From the NCBI GenBank assembly GCA_910586005.1, contig CAJUHG010000001.1, positions 1 through 64,000 on the forward strand: 64,000 bases of DNA, written 5' to 3'. Below, piece by piece: positions 9,778-20,021 of this stretch (positions are counted from its first letter, which is position 1; each line of letters opens with the position of its first letter). The stretch is from an uncultured Lachnospiraceae bacterium. Its GTDB lineage: Bacteria; Bacillota; Clostridia; Lachnospirales; Lachnospiraceae. The position numbers and the translations under genes are program-made. Under the pieces are notes generated by a model. It did not search any database and was not told where the DNA came from. It saw only the letters and a list, made by a program, of their open reading frames with translations.

Positions 9778-12700
9778 ATGAAGAATGCAAAAGTTAAAAG
9801 AGTATTATGTGGTGTTCTAGCAGTGGTAATGGCAATTACACTGTTGTTAGAATATCCTGTATCTGCAACAGAATTGGCAAAAGAAAACACGATTGAGCAG
9901 GTGTCTGAAGAAGAGGAGCTATTAAAAAAAGAAAGCGCTATTGCATATGTGTCAGAAAAAGAAATGGAAAAGGAACCATTAAAGGGAATAGCTGCACAAG
10001 AAGAATCTGTTCTTATTGGCAGACAGGCAGCAAAATTGACAGAAGAGAAGCGACAAGAGGACAAAAAACAAGAGGATGGAAAAGAAATTTTAAAAGAAGA
10101 AAAGGAACCATTGACAACAGATGATGTACTAGAACCAGATGGACAATTAGATCGGACTGTTACACAAGGAATTATTAGCGGAACTTGTGGAGAAAATGTC
10201 AATTTTCAGTTGGATTCAGAGACTGGGGAAGTGATAGTAAGCGGAAGTGGAAAGATGGCAGATTATGAATATGCTACAGATTCTCCCTTTTATCCATATG
10301 GAGATATCATTACTTCTGTTCAAATCGAAGAAGGAATAACTTCTGTAGGAGCATTAGCTTTTGCTTTTTGTTTTGGAATAGAGAAGGCAGATTTTCCAAG
10401 TACGCTTACTGAGATTGGAAATCAGGCATTCCTAGGCTGTACATCTATGGAAACAATCATTGTACCAGAACAGGTGGCAAGTATTGGAGATTATGCACTG
10501 GGATATTATTGCAAAAATGGGAAAGAAGGGATATATGCTATATTGGGTCTAAATATTTTAGGAACTAGCGATTCAGCAGCAGATACTTATGCAAAAGAAA
10601 ATAACATAACATTTTTTGCGTTAGATACTATTTCACATGCCTGTGGAGAAAATTTAACATGGAATTTGAATTTAAAAACAGGCGTACTTGAGATCTCTGG
10701 AAGCGGAGATATGTCAGATTATGAAAGAGTCAGTTATAATAATGCGTTAAAACCACCTTATTATAGTTATCGTTCTTACATTACATCTCTTGTAATTAAG
10801 GATGGAGTGACAAGCATTGGAAAAGCAGCTTTTTGTGAATTTGACAAATTAAAGGAAGTGCAGATTGCGGATAGTGTAACTTCCATTGGGAGTAGTGCAT
10901 TCTCTGATTGCGGCAATTTAGAAAGCATTTTATTGCCTAAAGAACTTACCACAATAGAAAATGGAGCATTTTCTAACTGTTATCAGCTTAAGGAAGTTAT
11001 GATTCCTCAAAAAGTGGAAGTGATAAAAGAAAAAGTATTTTCAGGCTGCAATCAATTGGAAAGAATTGAAGTAGAAGCAGAAAATCCCTTTTATATGTCA
11101 AAAGAAGGAATTTTATGGAATAAAGAGCAGTCTACATTAGTTGCATTTCCAAAAGGATATCAGGAGACTACTTATCTTATGCCAGATACTTTGCGCACGA
11201 TAGCTCCTTATGCTATTTCTGATATAAACTTAAAATATTTGATATTTCAAGGAGATATTCCCTCTGGTTTTGGAACGTATTATAAACAAATAGATAAAAT
11301 TACCATTTTTTATAATTCTGCCAATCAAGGTTGGGATTCTATGCAGCAAAGTTTTCCAAATATATCTTGGGTAGACATGTCAGAATTGTTAGAAAAGGAT
11401 ACATTAAGCATTACAGCGGAATCTCAGCAATTGAAGATAGGAGAAAGTATACAGTTATCAGCAGAAATTAATCCAATGCTTGCAGTAGAGTTTAAGTGGT
11501 CCAGCAGTGATGAAAATGTGGCGGTTGTTTCACAAAGTGGAAAAGTGATTGCAGTAAATTCTGGTGCTACAAAGATTCAGGTTTCCAGTCAAGATGGAAC
11601 ATACATAGCAGAGATGTCAGTTACAGTGACAGGAGATACATTTTCTATGCCAAGCTATGATCTGCAAAATTTGGAGGGACAATTAAATTATACTTCTGTC
11701 TTTGTGCCCACCAAGCAGATCGCTTCTGAAAAACTTCATGGCATTTATTTCTTAAATGGAAAAGAACTTGGATTTTATTCTCTTATCAAGAAAGATTATC
11801 AAGTGGTTGAAACGTTTCCAGGATGTGATGATGCCTATGTTGCAAAGGAAAAACTATATCTTCTCTACAATAATACTTGTTATATCTATGATTTGACAAC
11901 ACAGTTTATGCTCTCTAAGTTCTATGTTGCAGGATATGAAATCTCAGCAATTGGAGCGGATGATACAGGCAATATTTATCTGGGGGGATTTGACAAATAT
12001 CATTCAAAAAGAAAAGTGATTTTACTATTTTCAGAAGATGGAGAAAAAATTTATGAATTGCCAATGGGAATAGATGTATATGCATTTTCTGGTTTTGACA
12101 GTACAAATGGATATTTCTATATGGAAACTTATTATGACTTTTATGCTTGGGGATATTCTCATCCAGGAAAAGGTCTTACAATGGGAAAGAAAGAAGGAAA
12201 TAAGTTAAAATACATTGATACTTATAATGCTTTTTTGGAAAGTGGTCTTATTTCTCGCAGCATGAGTTGTCTTATGTATCTATGTCAAGATGTTTATATG
12301 TATCATCAAACCTGTGCTGAGTTGCTTGGGGGAAAATATCTAACAGCAACTAGCGCAATGCAGGGCATTATTAGTGTCTATGATTCCCATTCTATTAATA
12401 ATAATGGGATTAATAGAATTATGAATTTAAACAGAGCGGCAGCAGAAGAGGAAGCAGAAGAAGGCTATGATGATTTTTCTAGTATTGGAGTACGGGCAGT
12501 CTACAATGAAAAGAATGATAGTGTTATTCTATATGAAAATAACAAAACAATCTCAGAGTATTCTTTAAGTACAAAAGAGAAAATTGCTTCTTACCAGACA
12601 AAATATAAAGTATTTAACATGCTAAAAATAGATGATTCTGTAGTTGCAATCGAAAAAGATAATAATGCATATTATATGGAAATTTTGGATTGGGGAGCTG

Positions 12701-15381
12701 CGTCACAAATGAAAATTCAAGCAGAGAATGAAACAATGAAAGTAGGCACTTATCAGACCCTTTCCTTGGAACTCGACAAAACTTATACTTTATTTCCTAA
12801 ATGGTCCAGCAGTGACAACAGTATTGCGTCTGTGACACAGGGGGGAAAGGTAGCTGCTTGGAAAGAAGGAACAGTAACCATTACAGCAAAAGTTACAGAT
12901 TCCCTAAGTGCAACGATTAATATTACGGTGACTGCAGGGAATAACATTCTGCCAGAGAAAAATATTGTCAAAGAAAACGGTACAAATAGTTCTAATGATT
13001 CTGCGAATAATTATGAACGATATGGAAAAGTGGTAAATTCTTATCTAGTTGAAAATGATGACAAAACTTTAACGAGAGTAGAATATATTCCAGATAAAGG
13101 CATTTTAGTAGAAAATTATTCTTCCCAGTATAAATTGCAGTCAAGCAAAGTATTGAAGTGTGAGCTGGAATTATTTGGCGGCTTCTATTCTGGAAAAGAT
13201 GCAAACTTTTTTGTCTTTGGACAAAAAAATGAGAAAGAAAGTGATGAAACAGAAGTATTGAGAATTGTAAAATACAATAAAAATTGGGAACGTTTAGGTC
13301 ATGCTTCTGTCAAAGGAGCAAATACATATATTCCTTTTGATGCAGGTTCTCTTCGTATGGATGAAACAGATGGGAAACTTTATATCCATACCTGTCATGA
13401 AATGTATGCCAAAGGGGATGGATATCACCATCAGGCAAATATGACATTTGTGTTAAATGAAAAAACAATGGAAATGGAGCAGTCTTACTATGATACATTA
13501 AATCTTGCACAAGCAGGATATGTCAGCCATTCTTTTAATCAGTTTGTACAGACAGATGGTAACTATGCGTTTCGTGTGGATCATGGAGACGCTTATCCCA
13601 GAGCAATTGTCTTGACAAGATGTGAGGTAGATGGAAAAATTACAGATATTTCTTATTGTTTACCTTTTTCTATCAATGGAGACATTGGAAATAATTCTAC
13701 AGGAGTGTCTATAGGAGGATTAGAATTGTCTTCCGACAATTGTTTGATTGTAGGAAATTCTGTAGACCAGAGTGATAAATATAATTATTCTGCTTATGGG
13801 CAGCGCAATATATTTCTAACAGTGACAGATAAACAACTGAACAATAATAATATCATCTGGTTGACCGACTATAAGAAAGATTCTGATATCACTCCATATA
13901 CACCAACTATAGTAAAATTAAATGAAGAACAGTTTTTGATTATGTGGGAAGAATATCATAGTAAATCAAATCAGACAACTGTTAAAATGGTAACGGTAAA
14001 TGCCGAAGGCACACAAACATCAGAGATTAAAAATACAGGTCTTATGTTATCAGACTGTGTTCCCATATGTACTTCTGATGGTTTGGTAAAATGGTATGTA
14101 ACAGATCAAAATGCAATAAATTTCTATATGATAAATCCTTATCAATTGTCATCTGTGATGGATCCAACGACAGAAATATCTGTAACAAACATAAAATTAA
14201 ATAAAACAAATATTTCTATTAATAAGGGAGAAAGTGTAAAATTAACTGCAACTTTAGAACCAACAGAAGTTTCTGGTGCAGAACCTGACTGGTTGTCTTC
14301 AAATCCTGAAGTTGCAACCGTAGAGAAAGGAAAAGTTACTGCCAAAACAGTTGGAACAGCAATCATTACTGCAAAAATTGGAAAAGTAGAAGCAACTTGT
14401 AAAGTGACAGTGAAAAACCCAACAACGAGAATTACTTTAAATAAAACAAAGATTAATTTAGTAAAAGGAAAAAGTATTACAATAAAAGCCACTATAACCC
14501 CTAAAGACAGCACAGATAAGGTGGTATGGTCCACTTCAGATAAGAAGATTGCAACGGTAGAAAATGGAAAAATCAGTGCCAAGGGAGCCGGAACAGCAAC
14601 GATTACAACAAAAGCGGGCAATAAGGAAGCGACTTGTAAAGTAACCGTTAAGATTCCAGCAACCAAAATTACTTTAAATAAAACAAAGATTAATCTAGTA
14701 AAGGGAAGAAGTATTACAATAAAAGCTGCTATAACACCCAAAGACAGCACAGATAAAGTGGTATGGTCTACCTCAGATAAAAAAGTTGCAACGGTAAAAA
14801 ATGGGAAAATTAGTGCTAAGCAAGCAGGAACAGCAACCATTACAGCAAAAGCAGGCAGTAAGAAAGCGACCTGTAAAGTAACAGTCAAGGTTCCAGCAAC
14901 CAAAATTACTTTAAATACAACACAAATTTATTTGTTAAAAGGAAAGAATGTTACAGTAAAAGCAACCATAACTCCTAAAAATAGCACAGATAAAGTAGTA
15001 TGGTCTACTTCGTCTAAGAAGATTGCAACCGTAAAAAATGGAAAAATCAGTGCTAAGAAGACAGGAACAGCAACGATTACAGCGAAAGCTGGAAGTAAAA
15101 AGAAAACAGTAAAAGTACATGTTGTTTCTAAAAAGAAAAAAGCCAAAAAAGTAACTTTAAATAAGAAGTCGGTAACGATAAAAAAAGGAGAAACGCTTAC
15201 ACTCAAAGCAACTGTAACACCAAAACAGTCCACAGATTTCCTGACTTGGAGCAGCTCTAATAAGAAGATTGTAAAGGTAGATAAATATGGTCAAGTGACA
15301 GCTTTGAAAAAAGGGAAAACAAAGATTACAGTAAAAACTTCTAGTGGGAAGAAAGCATCTTGTAGTATTACTGTGAAATAG
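9778..15381 (+). CDS. Giant secreted surface protein with BspA-type LRR and Big_2 domains
   Basis: An 1867-residue exported protein. The signal peptide covers about residues 1-31 (cleavage near VSATE), then a Glu/Lys-rich linker. Two modules start with a CGEN...SGSGxMxDYE signature and contain BspA/LRR_5-type repeats (residues about 135-530: ITSLVIKDGVTSIG, LKEVQIADSVTSIG). A first Big_2 domain lies near 545-625 (KWSSSDENVAVVSQSGKVIAV), a second near 985-1060, with beta-propeller-like stretches between them. Five Big_2 domains in tandem form the C terminus. No LPXTG sorting motif or membrane anchor is seen. Such proteins act in adhesion or matrix binding at the cell surface; the ligand is unknown. 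Confidence 0.88.
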   Translation: MKNAKVKRVLCGVLAVVMAITLLLEYPVSATELAKENTIEQVSEEEELLKKESAIAYVSEKEMEKEPLKGIAAQEESVLIGRQAAKLTEEKRQEDKKQEDGKEILKEEKEPLTTDDVLEPDGQLDRTVTQGIISGTCGENVNFQLDSETGEVIVSGSGKMADYEYATDSPFYPYGDIITSVQIEEGITSVGALAFAFCFGIEKADFPSTLTEIGNQAFLGCTSMETIIVPEQVASIGDYALGYYCKNGKEGIYAILGLNILGTSDSAADTYAKENNITFFALDTISHACGENLTWNLNLKTGVLEISGSGDMSDYERVSYNNALKPPYYSYRSYITSLVIKDGVTSIGKAAFCEFDKLKEVQIADSVTSIGSSAFSDCGNLESILLPKELTTIENGAFSNCYQLKEVMIPQKVEVIKEKVFSGCNQLERIEVEAENPFYMSKEGILWNKEQSTLVAFPKGYQETTYLMPDTLRTIAPYAISDINLKYLIFQGDIPSGFGTYYKQIDKITIFYNSANQGWDSMQQSFPNISWVDMSELLEKDTLSITAESQQLKIGESIQLSAEINPMLAVEFKWSSSDENVAVVSQSGKVIAVNSGATKIQVSSQDGTYIAEMSVTVTGDTFSMPSYDLQNLEGQLNYTSVFVPTKQIASEKLHGIYFLNGKELGFYSLIKKDYQVVETFPGCDDAYVAKEKLYLLYNNTCYIYDLTTQFMLSKFYVAGYEISAIGADDTGNIYLGGFDKYHSKRKVILLFSEDGEKIYELPMGIDVYAFSGFDSTNGYFYMETYYDFYAWGYSHPGKGLTMGKKEGNKLKYIDTYNAFLESGLISRSMSCLMYLCQDVYMYHQTCAELLGGKYLTATSAMQGIISVYDSHSINNNGINRIMNLNRAAAEEEAEEGYDDFSSIGVRAVYNEKNDSVILYENNKTISEYSLSTKEKIASYQTKYKVFNMLKIDDSVVAIEKDNNAYYMEILDWGAASQMKIQAENETMKVGTYQTLSLELDKTYTLFPKWSSSDNSIASVTQGGKVAAWKEGTVTITAKVTDSLSATINITVTAGNNILPEKNIVKENGTNSSNDSANNYERYGKVVNSYLVENDDKTLTRVEYIPDKGILVENYSSQYKLQSSKVLKCELELFGGFYSGKDANFFVFGQKNEKESDETEVLRIVKYNKNWERLGHASVKGANTYIPFDAGSLRMDETDGKLYIHTCHEMYAKGDGYHHQANMTFVLNEKTMEMEQSYYDTLNLAQAGYVSHSFNQFVQTDGNYAFRVDHGDAYPRAIVLTRCEVDGKITDISYCLPFSINGDIGNNSTGVSIGGLELSSDNCLIVGNSVDQSDKYNYSAYGQRNIFLTVTDKQLNNNNIIWLTDYKKDSDITPYTPTIVKLNEEQFLIMWEEYHSKSNQTTVKMVTVNAEGTQTSEIKNTGLMLSDCVPICTSDGLVKWYVTDQNAINFYMINPYQLSSVMDPTTEISVTNIKLNKTNISINKGESVKLTATLEPTEVSGAEPDWLSSNPEVATVEKGKVTAKTVGTAIITAKIGKVEATCKVTVKNPTTRITLNKTKINLVKGKSITIKATITPKDSTDKVVWSTSDKKIATVENGKISAKGAGTATITTKAGNKEATCKVTVKIPATKITLNKTKINLVKGRSITIKAAITPKDSTDKVVWSTSDKKVATVKNGKISAKQAGTATITAKAGSKKATCKVTVKVPATKITLNTTQIYLLKGKNVTVKATITPKNSTDKVVWSTSSKKIATVKNGKISAKKTGTATITAKAGSKKKTVKVHVVSKKKKAKKVTLNKKSVTIKKGETLTLKATVTPKQSTDFLTWSSSNKKIVKVDKYGQVTALKKGKTKITVKTSSGKKASCSITVK
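14431..15141 (+). repeat. Tandem 237-bp coding repeats (Big_2 domains)
   Basis: Three consecutive Big_2 domains of the surface protein repeat at the DNA level. The block ATTACTTTAAATA recurs at 14431, 14668 and 14905, an exact 237-bp period (79 codons), with high identity between units. This indicates recent duplication and a site for unequal recombination that could change domain number. Confidence 0.85.
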
Positions 15382-15523
15382 AAGGGAAAGCATAGATGAT
15401 TGAAAAAAGCAACTTCCAGTAGGGATTGTACGAGTAATGGTAATAAGAAGGTTACTTAAATTGCACTAACCTGTAAAGCAATTCAGTAGTAAGTAGTAAA
15501 TTAAATAAAATAAGTTAGTATTA

Positions 15524-15563
15524 GAAAAAGGTTATTTTGCAATATTGTAAAATAACCTTTTTT
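15524..15563. terminator. Rho-independent terminator, copy 1 of a repeated type
   Basis: A near-perfect stem (GGTTATTTTGCA against its partner) at 15530-15557, flanked by an A-run and a T-run, so it can act in both directions. It closes the surface-protein gene. Its stem is nearly identical to those at 20856 and 27872 that follow CRISPR repeats. Confidence 0.8.
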
Positions 15564-15598
15564 AAATATTAAATTGTTACATGAAGTTTTATATTATT

Positions 15599-15645
15599 AA
15601 AAAAGCAGAATTCATTTGATTGAATTTCTGCTTTTCTAATTTTTG
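15599..15645. terminator. Second hairpin before cas13a
   Basis: AAAAGCAGAA pairs with TTCTGCTTTT around a short loop (15601-15635, one bulged base), followed by T-rich sequence. With the preceding terminator it insulates cas13a from the upstream gene. The rest of the 374-bp gap before cas13a holds no gene I can support. Confidence 0.6.
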
Positions 15646-15755
15646 TATAGAAAAAACTATGCAAAAAATAATAATTAGGTTAAAATTATAAAAAACTAAT
15701 ATATCTGCAAGAAAGAATGAATGAGAGAAATTAAGATTACAGAGAGGAAAGACAA

Positions 15756-18700
15756 ATGAAATTTTCAAAAGTAGACCATACCATGACAGCAGTCGTTAAG
15801 GTCGTCAAGCAGGAACAGTGTCCAAGGATATCTGGGATTATTTATGATAATCCAGAGAAATTTTATAAACAAAAAGAATTAACCATCGACCAGAGAATTG
15901 CAAACTTAAATGAAAAAGGTCAAAGGCTCTATTCTATATTAAATGCAAGTGTAGAAGTAAAATTTACAGATGCTTGGAAGGAAAAGAGATATTGTAAAAA
16001 TGTCAGGAATAATTTTTCTAGATTAATCAAAAATGTACTGGCGATTAATCAGATGTCTGTTAAAAAATCCTCCTGTAATTCTCCGGCTATGCCACAAAAG
16101 ATAAATAATCAAATGAAAATTATCAATAATCTTGTTGGGATGAATGGAAACTCTGAGTATTTTATAGAGCATGATCATATTGATATTGCACGGTGTAAAG
16201 AATTAATCAAATTATTGATTATGGTAACTATAAGAAAAAGTTTCTGTAAAGAGATAACAAGAGAAACAAAAAATGGAAGCATAAGAATTTTTTTGCCTGA
16301 GGTAGTGGAAAAGATTATTTTTGTTATGTGTGGGATAGAGAGTGAAATTTCTGAGGATGAAAAAGAGGCGTTTCTTATTACCTTAAATATGGACTATACG
16401 AGAGCCGAACAGTTAGAAAATGTAAAAAAGTCTATTATCAATCAGAATGTAAAAGTTCAGGCAAAAGAAGTAGATGGAATTGTTAAACTACAATTATCAA
16501 ATGCAGAGCATAAGCGAAAAAAATATATCTTTCAGTTTATCAAGGAATTTGCTTCCTGTGACAGAAAAGAACAAAATAAAATGTTTCTTTATATAAAAAA
16601 ATTAATCGTACTGTTTTATTGTGGGATAGATAAATATGAACATTTGGAAGAAAAAGAAGTTTCTGGTTGGGAATTTTCCTTGGATATAGAAGAAAATGCC
16701 TATTATAGTGAAAACATAAAAAAGCTTATGGAGAAAAAGAAAGAATGTAAAAATAAAGTAGAGCGAAGGAATATTAATGAGGAAATTAGAAAAGAAATAA
16801 AGAGTAAGATTCATGAAAGTTATAATCAGGGAAATGCATATTTTAAAAATAAGTACATAGATATTCAGGAAAAAAAGGAAGATAGTTATGAAAAAGCAAC
16901 TTACTGGTTAAGTTATATTACAGAGCGGGCAGAACAGTTGCTTGTGGAGAAGAAAACACTGCTTTTAGGGAAAGAAGACATATTATCTATAAAATATTTG
17001 TGTGAATATACATGGAAGGAATGGCTGTCATTTATTTGTATGAAATATGTGGATATGGGAAAGGCAGTATATCATTTTGCAATGCCAGATTTGACAGATG
17101 TGCCTTCCACAGAACATACGGTGATTGGGGCAGTTTTGCCACAATTCAGAGAAGGATTGACAAGTTTTGATTATGAGAGAATACAGGCTTATGAAAATTT
17201 TGACAGAGAAATTTCCATGTATGTGATTTTTGCTGTCCATAATTTTGCCACGGCAGTATTGAGAGAGAAAGAGCAGGAAGGAAAAAAGCAGCATATTAGT
17301 AATGAGGATGTTTTATATTTGCCAAAAGATGCAGAAAAAGAATATCTAAGAGAAGATTCCCCCAAGAGAATTTTACAATTTTTTGGAGGAGAAAGTCGTT
17401 GGAAACAGCAAGGAGAAGATAAAAAATTTGTAGTGGAAGGAATGGAAGATGGATACAGCTTGTTTCAAGCCGTGAAAGAAGAATTAAAAGCAGTGAGAAA
17501 CAGCAGTTTTCATTATACTGCGATGATAGGAGATGCTCAATCTGAAAATGGAATTATTAGGGCAATGTTTGAAAGAGAATATGCGAAAGCAGGGCAAGTA
17601 ATCTGCAAAAAATATTATTCTAACAATGTTCTTATGTTTTATAAAGTTGCAGATATTAATAGATTGATACAGGCGTTATATCGTTCACCCAAAGAGCGAC
17701 CAGCACAAATTCCTTCCTATGAGCGGATTTTAAAACGTTCTGAATTTGCTGTTTTTGTAGATAGATATATAGAATCTCCTAATAGACAAAATTTAAATAG
17801 AATGGATACTACAGAGATGGAAACATTTAGATCTGCTCTTTATTTTGTTTTAAAACAAATATACTATTATGACTTTCTTCAGAATAGCAATTTAAAAAGA
17901 AAGTTTCTTGAAAATATGAGGGTGTATATAGCACAAGCAAGGGATGCTTTCCAGCAAGACAGAAAAAACCGAGATTTGGCAGATAGGAAAAATGCGGCCG
18001 GCAGTTTTGAAAGGCGAATCAATGAAATCACCAAAGAGAAAACGGTTACTTTTGGTGGCATTTGTCAGCAAATTATGACAGATTACAATATGCAAAATGA
18101 TAGAGAGATGAAAGTCGAAATCGGTAGAAAAAGTTCTGACAAACAGGAAGAAAAAGAAAACAAAAAGATGTATGGTCATTTTCCGCTGATTTTATATGAA
18201 TGTATTAGAAATACGTTTTATCAGTACCTTAATATTACAGAGACCCAAGATAGATATGATTTTCTGAAAAGACCTGAAGATAGAAGAGAATTTTTCAGTC
18301 ACTTAAAAGAAGAGGAATTTTGTCAAGGTCAGCAAATTAGTATGTATCAAGAACTTTTAAAAGATTCTGAAGATAGAAAACTTGCATGGTATACATTGGC
18401 ACACTTTTTAAATCAGCGGCAGTTAAATCATATGATGGGAACTTTTAAAAGTCATATGCAATTTGTGGAAGATATTGATAAACGTGAAGCAATTGCTTGT
18501 CAATATCAAGATACAGCAAAAAAAGAGTTGACCAAGAAGCGTGTAGAGGCATATAAGAGAATTGTAAATATATTAGAATTTTCTATGCTATTTTGTGAAC
18601 AAATGACAAATGTAGTGACAGATTATTTTAAAGATGAAGAAGAATATGCAAAACATCTTGCTAGATATGTAAATTTTGAAGATAAGGCACTGAAAGGCAG

Positions 18701-19835
18701 CGTAGCGTTAAAACAATTTTGTGAAAGAGAAGTAAAAGAAGGAGGTGCAAATGGAAAGATAGGACTTTATTATGATGCCTTAAACCCAATTGTAGATAAG
18801 AATATAGTCAAGGCAATGATGTATGGAAATGAAAAACTTCTGGAGGCTTGTGTGGAGCCAATTACAGAAGCAGAAATACAAGAGTATTATAAAAATAAAA
18901 ACCAATTGTCAGGGGTATTTAAAGCTGGTAGATGTGAAAAAAAATGGCAGCAGATCAAGCTAAAAGACTTTCAAAATCAAAAAAATAGGATAGAACTTAC
19001 CAATGTAGCTATCTATATGGAAATTATAGATGACCTAATGAGTCAATTGATATCTTGGGCTTATCTTAGAGAACGTGACTTAATGTATTATCAATTGGGG
19101 TATTATTATACAAAACTTTTTCATGGGGATAATGTATTACCAGAAGACCCTCGAAGAACTTTAAAAGGAAAGGAATTTTCTATTGTGGATGGAGCTATTT
19201 TATATCAAATTGTGGCAATGAATACTTATATTTTCCCTGTTTTTGTACCAGACAAGAAAAAGAAAGATCTAGTGACTCCATCCAAAGAAAAAGGAGGCAT
19301 AGGAAAGGGACTTAGGGATTATGTTAAAATGTATAGTAGAGATATCTATTATGAAGGGCGGCAGTTATTTGAACGGAGAGATAGTGAAAAAGCATTAGAT
19401 ATAGAACATGATGAGATAGCAACATTCCGCAATTATATAGACCATTTTAAATATTTTTCAAATTTAGATAGAAGTATGATAGATTTGTATAGTATTATAT
19501 TTGATAATTTTTTTAGCTATAGTTCTAAGCTGCATAGAAGCGTACCCATTGTGCTGCAAAATATTTTAGCAAGATATTTTGTAATAGCTTCTATTAATAT
19601 AGGAACAAAAGAGATGCTTAGTTTTAATTCTGAAAATAGAAAACAAAGAGCTTTTCTTACCTTTAAAGACAAACAATTATATTCTGGAACTTTTACCTAT
19701 AAAATAAAAGAAAAAAAGGAGATAAAGAAAGAGAATAAGACATTTACCAAGGAACTAGAGAAAAAGATACATGTAGATGCAAGAGGAGAAAAATTCTTAG
19801 AAGAATTAAAGAGGATATTAGAATATTCTAAATAA
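15756..19835 (+). CDS. cas13a: CRISPR RNA-guided ribonuclease Cas13a (type VI-A effector)
   Basis: A 1359-residue protein with the two HEPN RxxxxH motifs that define Cas13: RNSSFH (Arg581-His586) and RNYIDH (Arg1225-His1230). Their spacing, and the context FRNYIDHFKYF...IDLYSIIFDNFF, match the second HEPN domain of Cas13a, and the length is in the Cas13a range (about 1050-1400) and far from compact Cas13d. Cas13a processes its own crRNA and, once guided to a matching RNA, cleaves that RNA and bystander RNA in the cytoplasm. The arrays downstream carry a repeat ending GGGTAATAAC, close to the 3' end of published Lachnospiraceae Cas13a repeats (GGGCAATAAC, from memory). RBS AGAGG precedes the ATG. 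Both catalytic motifs are intact, so the enzyme is predicted active. No cas1/cas2 neighbour is seen. Confidence 0.93.
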   Translation: MKFSKVDHTMTAVVKVVKQEQCPRISGIIYDNPEKFYKQKELTIDQRIANLNEKGQRLYSILNASVEVKFTDAWKEKRYCKNVRNNFSRLIKNVLAINQMSVKKSSCNSPAMPQKINNQMKIINNLVGMNGNSEYFIEHDHIDIARCKELIKLLIMVTIRKSFCKEITRETKNGSIRIFLPEVVEKIIFVMCGIESEISEDEKEAFLITLNMDYTRAEQLENVKKSIINQNVKVQAKEVDGIVKLQLSNAEHKRKKYIFQFIKEFASCDRKEQNKMFLYIKKLIVLFYCGIDKYEHLEEKEVSGWEFSLDIEENAYYSENIKKLMEKKKECKNKVERRNINEEIRKEIKSKIHESYNQGNAYFKNKYIDIQEKKEDSYEKATYWLSYITERAEQLLVEKKTLLLGKEDILSIKYLCEYTWKEWLSFICMKYVDMGKAVYHFAMPDLTDVPSTEHTVIGAVLPQFREGLTSFDYERIQAYENFDREISMYVIFAVHNFATAVLREKEQEGKKQHISNEDVLYLPKDAEKEYLREDSPKRILQFFGGESRWKQQGEDKKFVVEGMEDGYSLFQAVKEELKAVRNSSFHYTAMIGDAQSENGIIRAMFEREYAKAGQVICKKYYSNNVLMFYKVADINRLIQALYRSPKERPAQIPSYERILKRSEFAVFVDRYIESPNRQNLNRMDTTEMETFRSALYFVLKQIYYYDFLQNSNLKRKFLENMRVYIAQARDAFQQDRKNRDLADRKNAAGSFERRINEITKEKTVTFGGICQQIMTDYNMQNDREMKVEIGRKSSDKQEEKENKKMYGHFPLILYECIRNTFYQYLNITETQDRYDFLKRPEDRREFFSHLKEEEFCQGQQISMYQELLKDSEDRKLAWYTLAHFLNQRQLNHMMGTFKSHMQFVEDIDKREAIACQYQDTAKKELTKKRVEAYKRIVNILEFSMLFCEQMTNVVTDYFKDEEEYAKHLARYVNFEDKALKGSVALKQFCEREVKEGGANGKIGLYYDALNPIVDKNIVKAMMYGNEKLLEACVEPITEAEIQEYYKNKNQLSGVFKAGRCEKKWQQIKLKDFQNQKNRIELTNVAIYMEIIDDLMSQLISWAYLRERDLMYYQLGYYYTKLFHGDNVLPEDPRRTLKGKEFSIVDGAILYQIVAMNTYIFPVFVPDKKKKDLVTPSKEKGGIGKGLRDYVKMYSRDIYYEGRQLFERRDSEKALDIEHDEIATFRNYIDHFKYFSNLDRSMIDLYSIIFDNFFSYSSKLHRSVPIVLQNILARYFVIASINIGTKEMLSFNSENRKQRAFLTFKDKQLYSGTFTYKIKEKKEIKKENKTFTKELEKKIHVDARGEKFLEELKRILEYSK

Positions 19836-19877
19836 ATAATAGTTGAAAATTAAGGACAGATTTTTGATAAAAAATAA

Positions 19878-19913
19878 TTGACGAATGGAAGAATAGCATG
19901 TAGAATGTATGAT
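19878..19913 (+). promoter_or_regulatory. CRISPR leader promoter, copy 1
   Basis: TTGACG at 19878-19883, then 17 nt, then TAGAAT at 19901-19906; a second possible -10, TATGAT, follows at 19908. This copy has a 7-nt insertion relative to the other two leaders (25947 and 27628), which read TTGACG-17-TATGAT. The promoter sits directly before the first repeat and would drive the array independently of cas13a. Confidence 0.7.
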
Positions 19914-19916
19914 AAA

Positions 19917-20021
19917 TACAGTAAGAAAAGAACCCCAGTCGTGGGTAATAACAGGACTTTTTTGCAAAATGCCGCTGATTCATTTAATGGAAAGCAACCC
20001 CAGTCGTGGATAATATATAAC
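19917..20021 (+). CRISPR. Mini CRISPR array 1 (two repeats, one spacer), downstream of cas13a
   Basis: Repeat 1 at 19917-19952 ends AACCCCAGTCGTGGGTAATAAC-like (core CCCCAGTCGTGGG). Repeat 2 starts at 19982 with a degenerate 3' end (GGATAATATATAAC). The core-to-core distance is 65 bp, i.e. a 36-nt repeat plus a 29-nt spacer (19953-19981), the normal geometry for Cas13a. ACCC/GGGT can form the short stem expected of a type VI-A crRNA handle, and the 3' end AATAAC fits the family. It lies on the cas13a strand, 82 bp after its stop. The degenerate second repeat is typical of the distal end of an array. Confidence 0.78.

Noticed and set aside
14142..14903. A 253-residue minus-strand open frame inside the surface-protein gene
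   Set aside because: It mirrors the tandem Big_2 repeats on the opposite strand; it has no RBS and its hydrophobic repeats are a by-product of the coding repeats.
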